In this document: piece by piece, positions 54,436 to 64,000 of the stretch
Layout: every line of letters begins with the position of its first letter
Numbering within the stretch: position 1 is the stretch's first letter
Source: Hypoxylon rubiginosum
Taxonomy: Eukaryota > Ascomycota > Sordariomycetes > Xylariales > Hypoxylaceae
Length of the DNA stretch: 64,000 nucleotides
Direction: 5' to 3'
Assembly: GCA_902806565.1 (NCBI GenBank)
Contig: CADCXA010000016.1
Span: 1,116,001 to 1,180,000 of the forward strand
Translations under genes and position numbers: made by a program
Notes under the pieces: generated by a model
What the model was told of the DNA's origin: nothing
Seen by the model: the letters and a program-made list of their open reading frames with translations, nothing else
Database searches by the model: none

Positions 54436-57400
54436 ATGCATTTCGTAGGCCTTGCTCTGGCCTTTCCCTTCGTTCAGGGGGCCGCGGCTCTAAACCGCCG
54501 CGCCGACAACACCACAAGTTCAAATCCTATTGCGAGAAGCTTCATTATTGAATATGCACCTGTAAGCTACCCACTAACTATTTGATACTTTAGTTTACTC
54601 TCTACAAGTATCGTCAAGGCTGACATATATCTCCAGGGTCAAGCAAATAGGCGAGATGGCCTCGCCGCTGCCGAGGGTATTAGAATTGTCAAGGCCTTTA
54701 ATAGCCCCATCTTCTCCGGCGCCAGTATCGAGACGGATTCTTACGGCATGGATAAACTTCAGGCACTTCCTGATGTTCTCCGTGTCTGGCCCAACGAGAG
54801 AGCTTATCTAGGGCCCGTTGAGCCGACAGTTCTCGATGGGTTTCCAGCCAGTTTTAATTACACAACCCACAACATTACTGGAGTTAGCAAATTGCACGAT
54901 GCGGGCATCCTTGGCAAGGGTGTAAAAGTTGGGATTGTTGATTCTGGTACCTGGTTAGTCCTGTTATGCTTTTCGTTACCTCTTGGATTTATCATGGGGC
55001 CCCTATGTAGAGTTGCTTGTAGGACTATTTTTCAGTTCCTCAAGTTTACTGTATCGACTTACTGACATGCTTGCTAAGGTACAATCACACAGCTGTACGT
55101 TTAGAGATGTATCTGGCCTACTTTCTTGTACTAATGGTTGTTAGCTTGGCGGTGGATTTGGCCCTGGCTTCAAGGTTGCTGGCGGGCACGACTTCGTCGG
55201 TGATGGGAGTGAGAATTAAATTCCCAAAACGTCAAGAAGGGTATTAACGCGAAACCTCCAGGTTGGCCTTCTGGAGACAAAACGCCAGACGACGATCCCC
55301 TTGATCATTTTGGTCACGGAACGGTATGACATCTGATCTCCCTTTCTTCTGCCTTTAGGACTTTCTAGGCACCCCTCGAGAAAACCCGCCAGTCTGGTTG
55401 AATATGAATCATCGATTACTAACATCCTCGTGTCAATACATTAGCATGTGGCTGGCATCGTGGCAGCTAAAGCAGACACATGGACTGGTGTTGCCCCTGA
55501 AGCGACCATCTACTCGTACAAAGTGTTCCCCAGCTATGTAAGAGCAACGAGAAAGCCCCTTTGGTTTGGCAGCGACGGCTAACGGGTATTCAATTAGGAC
55601 TATACCGATACTGAGACAATAATCGATGCATTCCTACGAGCTTACGAGGATGAGGTACGTAAACTGCGAGTCTTACTGCGGAAATAGCGCTCTGACCTTG
55701 AGCTTTGCAGGTCGATATTGTCACGGCGAGTATTGGTTCGCCTGGCGGCTGGTCGACTCACGCGTGGGCCGAGGTTGCCTCTCGTCTCGTCGACGAGGGA
55801 ATCCTCGTAACGATCGCGGCAGGAAATTCCGGAGACCGCGGCCCTATCTACGGCAGTACCGGATCATCGGGGACGAACGTCCTTGCCATTGCCTCAGTCG
55901 AGGGCGAGGTATTCCCCGAGTTCCCCTTCGGAGCTAACATTACCCTCAATGGAATCACGAATACAACCATCCTCGGCTATCTCCCGTCTACGTACTATTT
56001 CCCCTCTACTGTCGTGGGATGGCCAGTTGTGCCATTGGCTTTCAACACGTCGGACCCTGCTGAAGCCTGCAAGTCTTATCCCGAGGGTACCCAAAACCTC
56101 ACGGGTAAGATACCTATCGTGAGACGAGGTACCTGTTCATTCGCCACCAAGCAGGCCAACCTGGAAGCCTTGGGGGCGGAATACGTGCTGTTCTACAACA
56201 ACGAAAGCCCTCTGATTACGCCGGGCACGTCCGATGAAGACAGCCTCATCGCTCTCGTCACCGCAGAAATCGGACAAGCCATCATCGACATCGTTAAGGC
56301 GAACGGTACGGTGACGGCCGACTTTTCCGTCAACCCGGAGAACCCGATCGGCTACGCCAACGCGGATGGCGTCAAGCCCAACATATTCACGCAATGGGGT
56401 CCGTCTTACGACCTGGACATGAAGCCCGACATTGCCGGGCCCGGCGGCAACATCTTCAGCACCTACCTCGACGGCGACTACGCAATCATGAGCGGCACTT
56501 CGATGGCGGCCCCCTACGTCGCCGGGGTAGCGGCCCTATACATTTCCGCCTACGGCGGCCGCAGCGTGCACGGGAAAGGGTTCGCGCAGATGCTGCGCAA
56601 GAGGATCATCGCCAGCGGGATGTCGCTGCCGTGGTCCGACGGCACCGACACCGACTTCGGCTTCGCGGCGAGCGTGGCGCAGGTAGGCAACGGACTGGTG
56701 AACGGATTCAAGGTCGTGAACTACAGCACCGGCGTCGAGTACGAAAAGTTCAACCTGAACGACACGGCCAACTTTAGAGAGTCTCACCCGCTCACCGTGA
56801 CGAACAACGGCGCCGGCGAGGTCAGCTACAGCTTCTCCGCGGAGAGCGTCGGCGGTGCCGAGATACTTGGCTGGCTCCATGTCGAGAGCGGAAACTCGAA
56901 GAGAGTAAAGACGTTTGCCGAGTTGGTGCCCATGGAGCTCTCCGTCGATGTTAGTCTGCCTGAAGGGTTCACCCTCCAAGCCGGCGAGAGCAAGACTGTT
57001 TCGTAAGTGCAAAGACACATATACTATCGAGGATAACCAGTGAGCTAATGCCGGTGCGTACCTAGAATCGACTTCGTGAACCCTCAGGGCTCCGGCTGGA
57101 ACGCGTCTGGCTTCCCTCTGTATAGCGGAAAAGTCATTCTTTCTACGAGCACCGGAGAGCAGCTCTCTTTCCCATATTTAGGTGAGAAAATCGTTCCCAA
57201 GATGGTATGATTTGCCAGACTAACCATTCTCTCTTAGGACTGGGAGCCGACCTTAAGGCGGAACTGACTTCTGTCTATTATCCCGGTTATCCGTTCTCGA
57301 CGTCCTCTGTTTATAACCAAAATCTCAACCTGAAGTCAAAGTGAGTTAATAGTTATCTTTTACCATTATTATAGCACTTAGGTATGGCGCTGACTAGCAA

Positions 57401-57893
57401 CAGCTACACGTTCAACCTCAGTCTGTCTTCCCAGGATTTCCCCAAGATTCACACCCAGTCTATCTGGGGCAGCAAGCAAATCCGCTGGGACGTATACGAA
57501 GCCGGCTGGAACGAGAGTCAGTGGTCCTATCCTCCCGTCGAAGGCGAGAATGGCTACGTCGGGCCGGCTGCATCGTGGAACGGCTCCGCTGGGAACTTCG
57601 ACCCGCGCTATTACGACCCTAACGAGACTTTTACCTTTCCTCGCACTGACACTCTGCGCGGTGGGCTGGATCATTGGTGGTTTGGAAAGCTGGGTAACGG
57701 TAGCCAGATTGCGAATGGGAACTACACGTAAGTGACCATGCCCCCTGTTAGGCATAGATGAGCGGTTGGGCTAATGAATTATTTTCTCAATAGATGGCGT
57801 TTCGCCACTCTCCGGCCATTTGGGGATCCAGCTGTTTCCGAAGACTGGGATATTTTCAAGACGCCCCAGATTACAGTCCTGGGACACTATTAG
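54436..57893 (+). CDS. Secreted subtilisin-like serine protease with PA domain (S8, Vpr-like)
   Basis: Twelve exons totalling 891 codons: 54436-54561, 54637-54953, 55079-55094, 55145-55208, 55262-55323, 55445-55537, 55598-55654, 55711-57002, 57066-57181, 57238-57340, 57398-57727 and 57794-57893. All phases agree. A signal peptide (MHFVGLALAFPFVQGAAA) and an I9-type propeptide (RSFIIEYAP...LPDVLRVWP) come first. The catalytic triad is Asp144 (GIVDSGTW), His193 (HFGHGTHVAG) and Ser509 (MSGTSMAAPYVAG). A protease-associated insert lies between His and Ser (IPIVRRGTCSFATKQANLEALGAEYVLFYN). The C-terminal part has Fn3-like and Ig-like modules and ends at IFKTPQITVLGHY. Many N-glycosylation sequons are present. 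It degrades extracellular protein. Exon 3 is only 16 nt. Confidence 0.93.
55079..55094 (+). other. 16-nt microexon of the subtilase gene
   Basis: Exon 3 encodes the end of W148 plus Y-N-H-T-A, flanked by ...GCTAAG and GTACGT. It is required to join VDSGTW to LGGGFGPGF in frame, just after the catalytic Asp. Confidence 0.88.
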
Positions 57894-59415
57894 TCCACCG
57901 AAGTATTTCGATGGTGTAAAGGCTGACTTGTGTATGCCTGGCTTGCTGTTATTCATTCGATGAGATTGACTGTGCTCCTGAAGGGTTCTAGGTAGCTGAG
58001 CCCCGAGTTTAACCAACATTTCTCGACTTGCTCCCCGAGCAATGAAATATAAAATATTAGCCCGACGTAATCGCCAGATTCGAAAACATACCTACCTGGT
58101 ACTTGGGTATAATGGAAATAGATGGTATGAGTGTGGCTCTGGTCTTATACTGAGTGCGAACGCGGATACCATTTCTGAAGGGATGTTTAGAGCACCATAT
58201 GATGTTTACCATGACATGAAGTATAAGGCCTGTAGTCTATGGCGCTTGTATGGCTGCTGATGTAAGTGCAAGAGAAGTTTTAAGTTCACGCAGAACAACT
58301 GCATCAGCGATTAGGGCTGTACATTCTAGATAGCTATTAAGAAGCCGGTACTTTTTTATTCTCTATCACTACCAGGAGGTGTGTATGTAATCGGCTACGG
58401 GAGCTTGAGTACTAAGCCAATCTCATCTGCCGTTCTTAGAAGTAAAATGTCTGTTCCGATCAGCGCTGTCTATATCATCCTGTATACGGGCTGTGACTAG
58501 CGAATGGATTGAAAAGCTCGCCTTGTGCTTTCGACATGGCAGCTGGTATGAAGGCGGCGTGGCACGGCGTAGGGTAGGAGGAGCCATTTCGATATTTAAT
58601 ACAAAATTAAGAAGCCTAGAGAAGCTCGCAGAGGAGCTCTGCGACAGCGGCGAAGACGAAGAGCGAAAGCCCTGTAGGAGGGTAGAAAAGGTGCCGAGGA
58701 TGTCGAAATCAGGCAATGACAGGAACAATGACTCGTAACCGACAAACATGAGCTTTCAAGGTCGCCGCCGTATTATAGCCGACGGAGGACACGAGGAGTG
58801 CAGTATTCTTGATCTAGCGTAGAGAGAAATACTTGTCGTGGGACTGCACGTAACGCTTATTCAGTCGCACGAGGGACAAAAAGGGGTTCGCTTATTCATC
58901 AGCCAGATACTGCATCTTATCAGTAGAACAGATCGTGCTTGAACATGATCGGCCCAAATTGGAGTCTCCCAAACAGAACACTCGACTTAATGCTATGATT
59001 TCGAGATACATTCGGAAGATCTAGAAAATATATCTTTCGATAAGGCCTGCTGTGCTGTCTTTGAAAGACCGACGTGAGCCCTAGTTTAATAGGAGCTGGC
59101 ATATGTCTTCCTGTCGCCATATACATCGAGTCCTAGGCTCACCATGCTAAAGCATCGTGACCACGTATCATATCAAGGATGATGCGGCAATTTCCCCGGC
59201 ATTCCTCGAGGGAGATGAGAAGACTGCGCAGCCATAAGCAACAAGCTTAGCGTACGTCACGAGGTATCGAATGAAGAAGTGCTATGGCGTTAACAAAGGC
59301 CTGAAGGGCGAAGGATGCTCGCTTGCTACTGGCGAGCAAGATATATGCTCGCTTCGTAGCATTCCTCAGAGGCGACAACTGGGTAGTGGGGATTTGCGGG
59401 CAGAAATCTCTTCGT
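57894..59415. other. Convergent intergenic region, 1.5 kb
   Basis: Two 3' flanks. Short frames without motifs; no gene recognised. Confidence 0.5.
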
Positions 59416-61903
59416 CTACCTCTGGGCCTGAAATGGTGCGCTTGTCTTTTCCCATGTCTCATTGCAAATTCGTCGCATCAACCTTCTAGGCGCTTTACGG
59501 CCAGTCATCAGCTCGAAAGCTTCCATAGCCATTTCGCTTACGACCTCAAGGCCGTCGACGATAACCCATGCCGTGTTACCATCCTCGCGGATTTTGCGCA
59601 CTTGATCGACAAGGGGCGTTATTAGGGGTTCGTATGCTAACTGTGTATGAGTCCTGGTTAGAATATAGGAAGTTAAACGACGTATAATATGGTGGCCTCC
59701 GTACCTCGATCACTGCGCCGCCCGTAGGGCTTTGTAGCCATTGCGGAGGCATTCTAAAGTCCACAGCCGGGGTATCATCTGTGCCGAATGCTGGAATGCA
59801 AGATATAATCATGGTTGGCTGTTGGTAGGGCTCTGGCCACGGGTCGCTAGCAGAACCGATGACCCGACAAATTTGCTCTCCTTGACTTTGGTGACTAAGG
59901 AGGCTCTGCTCTCCGGCATACATATTGAAATGCGCTGCTACGTCTTCTGCTTTTGTCCTCGTCCTGTTGTAAATGAAAATCATTTTGCAGCCTAGCTTAA
60001 TAAGGGCGTAGATAGCTGCACGAGCCATTCCTCCCGCTCCAATTACTAGAGCCGTCGTCCGAGATGGCTGCACTGAATTTCTGGGGCTGATTGCTCGGCG
60101 TAAACATGTTACGATAGAGCTCCAATCTGTGTTGTCGCCATAAAACCTGTTCGCAGAACCAGCTCTATTGCGGGCGTTGGCATGGTCGAAGATGGAGTCC
60201 GTATCACCGCGCAGTGGCAAAAGCGTGTTGACTGCACCGATCGCAATAGCGTGAGTACTGAGATGATCAAGACGTGACATGATAGCAACCTTGAAAGGTG
60301 CTGCCAATGAAGCACCCCCAAAGCCGGGTTCACGGCGAATTCGGTCAACTTCGTCGAACGAAGTGCAGCGCCTAGCATCAAAGGTGTGCGGCATCATGTA
60401 ATGCTCATATGCTGCTCGATGCATCGATGGCGATGCGGAGTAGTACACATTCGAACCCAATGTATAAAAATTGAGTGGTTGCAGCCATCCTTTTCGAAAC
60501 ACGTCGCGTAATGTACCTCGTGTTGTGCTTACGCCGACCATTTGTTCCCGTGCGGACTTCTCAAGCGCGTCATGGCCAACGGGATTCAAAGTATCACCTT
60601 GAAAAGGGAGTACAACGCCGAATACCGAGAAGTCATAAGCGACGATGCAGGGCTTTGGCTCGGGTAGAGCGTGGATCCTATCCATGAAAATCTGCCTCAG
60701 TTCATCAGCTCTATCCACGGCACAGAACCGGGCGATCCGGACAACATGGCACCCGAGCCGTTGAGCGAGCAAGTAGCGTTCGACATAGATCTCGTCGGTC
60801 CACTTTGGCGCGCCAAATCCCTTCACGATGTAGTTGCCAATAATTTTGGTTCTCCCCCGCATCGAGAGTATACGGGAGACTAGCCCTGGAGTTCTTTCGA
60901 GATCGAGACTTAGATATTCAACTCCAAGCCGGAGACCATGAAGAATTAATTCGAGGTCCATGGTATCCTTTTCTTCTATAGGCCGCTTGCGCTCCTCTCG
61001 TGGGTTTTCTTCTACGTTGTAAATGATCGGGATATCTAGTTTGCGGCGGATTATGGCCACGTGGGTCGCAATGAGATCGAGTACGTTGCTTGGCCAAGTA
61101 TCTACTATATACTCGATAGCCTCACCGGGGGCTTCCAGTACACCTAGATCAACGTCCAAATCGATAACGGTTGACAGCCGTAGACAGAAGACGTATGTGT
61201 ACGATCGGTACTCCGGAGGGATTGCCTTCATCGAGAAAGGATTAGACACCCAAGACCGTGTCAGACTATGACCAAAGATGTGATCAATGAAGTCTCTGAA
61301 GTCTTGTTTTGCTTCTACGAGCCTAGCGGTACTCGTAGTGGCAGAACGGAGCGAGCAGTCCTCGGTTATCTGGCCCTCGCCACTGGGGTCCAAAAGATTG
61401 AAGTACTCGAAATTGGAGAAATCGCGATGCCTCTGGTCAGTGACGAGAAGGCGTTCCGCATCCGCTACGGGTAGGTTCAGCAGCTTGTATAAATCCTCCT
61501 TATCGCGATGGATGTAGATTATTGGGTTCGTCTCGACGTAACCCTTGATTATGTCCTCCATATCGGGCGATAATGTGCCGGATCCGCATTCTATAACGCA
61601 GTGTGCTTGATTCAGCTTGAGCATCCGGGCGAGGACAATTGCCATCTGCTGATTAAATGTCTCTCGCCCATACTTTTGCAGGAAGATAGCTCTGGAACAT
61701 CCGGTGGACTGTTCGAAATAATGCTCTTCGGTAACGAGCCGGCGGCCGAGATGCTTGGCAGCAATGAAGCCGAGCGTGCGTTTCCCAGCGCCACGAGATC
61801 CCACAAGGATGACGGAAGAGTCTGCAGGAAATACTCTCCGTTTGATCCTTGATGGAGGGATAAGCAGCCCATCGGTGATTATACTTGACCCGATCATGGC
61901 CAT
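59416..61903 (-). CDS. qutR: Quinate pathway repressor QutR/Qa-1S (AROM-derived)
   Basis: Two exons, 61903-59705 and 59640-59416, with a 64-nt intron (GTACGG...ACACAG) joining GGAVIE to LAYEPLITPLVDQVRK; 807 residues from this ATG. Three domains follow the order of the last three AROM domains. The first is shikimate-kinase-like with a P-loop GSRGAGK at 35-41, then Arg42 instead of Ser/Thr. The second is type I dehydroquinase-like, with the His site replaced (NYIV, Ile359) and the Schiff-base Lys replaced by Arg389 (VVRIA). The third is shikimate-dehydrogenase-like (YYSASPSMH, GDNTDW, VIGAGGMARAAIYAL). Loss of catalytic residues fits the repressor, which binds the Qut/Qa activator when quinate is absent. 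An open 34-codon in-frame extension precedes the ATG, so a 5' exon may be missing. Confidence 0.9.
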
Positions 61904-63014
61904 TCCAAGAGCGTGGGCTTCGTGTTGGCCTCGGCTGTCGAGATGGATGGGGTATGACCGGGACCTTGGACTTGGGTCAATCTTCGTTGGTCCCAGATAT
62001 GCAGTTCAGTTGCACTACCTAGTGGACCACATTCCGTAGTATAACCAGATACCACGATGGTAGATGTCAATGAATGAAGACGGTGAGTATTAAGCGTGGG
62101 TGGTAACAGAAATCTCTCAGCACAGTTTGACGAAAACAGGTGTGATAAAATCGGGTACCAGAAGCATCAACAGTAAAATGTAGGTACTCAACAAGTCATC
62201 AGTCCATGAGGGCGTTAGCATGACTTTACTTGGTAAAAGTACATCATATGAGATCATTCACTGTTGAAAGCAGGGGGGGCTTGGTGAATGAGGTTGAACT
62301 CATTAAAAGGTTTAAAAATGTTTAAACACGTTTCGAGCTCACTGGCCTTACGGGAAGAGAGGATGACACGGCAACACGATCGGCAATAGGGTGAAGAAAG
62401 TTAGTCCTGGGCAGCTTTGGGGGTACCTAAGCTTTGGGGGTTCACTAGCCACAGAAGACATGACATGTAAGAAAAAGAAAGAAAAAAAAAAAAAAAAAAG
62501 GATACAAGCCACGGCTTGGATACGCCGGAGTTAACCCCGCGCCCTAAACAAGCAGACAGGCTGGGCGGCAGGCAAACAGGCAGGGTGGCTCCAGCGGCTC
62601 CAGTGGCTCCAGTAGGTCCAGTGCAGTAGCAGAGTTGGGCCCGATTTTCGTACTTTCTCACTCCGTGCCTTTAATACGTCCATTTCTCACAACCACGCGA
62701 CGGCCCCGATAAGCCAGAACAAAGACCAACAGAAGTAAGAAGCTTATACCTTTTTTTTTCCCACAACCCTCTGTGAACAATCATTAGCCTCAATGCAACT
62801 TCGACTCTACCTGTCAAGAAGCTGAAGTTCCCATGCAGTCACCTTAAAAAATAAAAATAAAAGGAGGTAGACAAGCAAGCTGTCACAAATTCTCTCGTAC
62901 TTCGTCGCTCTTGAAAGTGAGACCTATGTACGTCTGGCCCACGGAGGCGGCGGCGACTTCGAGGCTGGCGTGGAACTAACACTTTTCTCCCATTGAAGCA
63001 CACCGGTGGGGGCT
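61904..63014. promoter_or_regulatory. Divergent region between qutR and the Zn2Cys6 gene
   Basis: The first 102 bases next to qutR (61904-62005) are open in the qutR frame and read protein-like, possibly part of a 5' exon. The rest holds a poly-A tract (62471-62499), a CAG-rich GGCTCCAG repeat (about 62587-62615) and C/T-rich leader sequence. A shared promoter for both regulators is likely. Confidence 0.5.
62471..62499. repeat. A-rich homopolymer tract
   Basis: Almost pure A with three interrupting G, 29 bases, in the qutR/Zn2Cys6 intergenic region; probably a nucleosome-depleting promoter element. Confidence 0.8.
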
Positions 63015-63957
63015 ATGAGTGATGTTGAGAGTGAGGACGGGAAGCGAGCGTCGAAAAAGCGCAAGGCTAGTCGCGCTTGCGACCGTTGCAACTCGCAACA
63101 CCAGCCTTGCGACAATGCCGTCCCCAAGTGTAGCGTCTGCGTGCGCGCCGGCACCGAGTGCACCTACAACAGGCCCGTACGAAAAAGAGGCCCGAGGAGT
63201 GGGTACACGGGACAGAATGGCGAGCGCCTCTGGGCTATAATGCTCCAAGCCAAACCTGAGCTCGAGGATGTAGTCCTGCAAGTCCTACGCGGCGGCACCT
63301 ACGGCAACACCGGCGTTCCCAATCTCGACTACTTCAAGAACAATGACAACCAGGCCGAGCTGGTCAACCGATTCAATGATAGCCGGCTGGGTAGATTTTT
63401 ACAGAACGGGGAAACCCCTGATCTGCTCCTCCCTTCTCTGGACCAGCATGTTTCGCCCATCATCTCTCAAATTCGAAGCGAGATGGGTTTCGGCCAGTCG
63501 TCCCTCTCGCACCGCCAGTCTAACTTGGTGAGGGGCATGTCTGACCGATCTATTCGGTCAACGTCTTCGGCACCGCAAGTGAACCCTCACGGCGCCCCGC
63601 AAGACCCTAGCGATATATACATCCAGAGCGAGGACATCCGCAAACGTGTTTTCCAACCTCTCCAGAATTCTCTCCAAGGCTACCATCCAGACTTCTCCGA
63701 AGACGGGTCTCATGATTTTGGCTTAGACCGCGGCCCCCCACCTCTGACGGCTCGCGCCACGCCTTACGGATCCAATGGCTCTATCGATGGCTATGTAACC
63801 TCACAACGTACGAGTGAGCTCAGAGCGTCCGAAAAGCCAATGGCGGTCAATTCGTCAGTGAACATGTCTCAGCAATCCCAGAATCACAACCTGAATAATT
63901 CACTCGGTCTGGACCACGAAGACAACGAACTGCATTTGGAAGAGACCTCTCGATGGT
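63015..63957 (+). CDS. Zn2Cys6 transcription factor, 3' partial
   Basis: The first exon starts at ATG 63015 (MSDVESEDGKRASKKRKAS) and ends at about 63957 before a GTAAGG donor. An acceptor (ATCTAG, ending 63994) is followed by the next exon, which is cut by the window end. The binuclear zinc cluster has six Cys with spacing C-x2-C-x6-C-x6-C-x2-C-x6-C (CDRCN...CDNAVPKCSVC...C). A KRGPRSGY linker and a leucine-rich helix follow, a subclass layout shared by Qa-1F/QutA and AmyR-type factors. The rest is low-complexity and Ser/Asn/Gln-rich. Position next to a divergent qutR suggests it could be the quinate activator, but the zinc-cluster residues differ from QutA and I cannot confirm it. Confidence 0.85.
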
Positions 63958-64000
63958 AAGGATTGCTAACAAGTTCAATCTCTATTCTATCTAGTACTTG

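Noticed and set aside
55145..55261. Premature stop in the subtilase after GDGSEN
   Set aside because: A GTGAGA donor inside that codon run and a CTCCAG acceptor restore DFVGDGSWPSGDK in frame.

Overview
The window looks like nuclear DNA of a filamentous ascomycete (Pezizomycotina, most likely Sordariomycetes; the finer placement is a guess). The evidence is dense single genes on both strands, short introns (about 40-190 nt) with GTRNGT-type donors and CTRAC-type branch sites, long intergenic regions, and families typical of this group: AspRS-DUF2156, QutR, 2EXR, DUF7704, an Asi-type RING ligase, and a PRPP synthetase with a long insert. I reconstructed 24 protein-coding genes, most with exact splice junctions, and one tRNA gene. 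I saw no transposon, CRISPR array or bacterial-type operon.

Layout. 1-5.4 kb: the 3' part of a Nudix/DUF4743 gene, RNA polymerase subunit Rpb8 (-), Elongator subunit Elp4 (+) and tRNA-splicing endonuclease subunit Sen34 (+). 5.4-13.6 kb: a membrane RING ubiquitin ligase (-), exosome subunit Mtr3 (-), a 2 kb gene-poor stretch and a short-chain dehydrogenase related to yeast YMR226C (-). 14.1 kb: an intron-containing tRNA-Gln(TTG). 15.3-21 kb: an AspRS-DUF2156 fusion (ErdS, sterol aspartylation) and a secreted bicupin oxalate decarboxylase with a clear TATA box. 21.4-38.7 kb: a DUF7704 membrane protein, an XPG/asteroid nuclease-like protein, PRPP synthetase, a poly(A)/uridylyl polymerase with a very large insert in its catalytic domain, TFIIF alpha, Bud13 and a 2EXR protein. 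39-46.5 kb: four consecutive metabolic genes (heme-dependent N-demethylase-like DUF3445 protein, methyltransferase, MFS exporter, FMN-dependent 2-hydroxyacid oxidase). 48-54 kb: an unrecognised conserved-looking gene, a 4 kb desert and a MAPEG-like membrane protein. 54.4-57.9 kb: a 12-exon secreted subtilase. 59.4-64 kb: the quinate repressor QutR and, divergent from it, a Zn2Cys6 transcription factor cut by the window end.

How the genes fit together. Several housekeeping genes serve RNA biology (Rpb8, TFIIF alpha, Bud13, Mtr3, Elp4, Sen34, the nucleotidyltransferase, ErdS). Elp4, Sen34 and the intron-bearing tRNA-Gln(UUG) are functionally linked, because that tRNA type needs splicing and wobble-uridine modification. 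The 39-46.5 kb block is the best candidate for a small metabolic cluster. The QutR/Zn2Cys6 pair repeats the repressor-activator arrangement of the quinate systems.

The most interesting items are the roughly 400-residue, possibly Gag-like insert splitting the nucleotidyltransferase active site (27.9-31.2 kb), the ErdS fusion, the catalytically dead AROM-derived QutR next to a regulator, the four-gene metabolic block, and introns whose branch-site motif is tandemly repeated.
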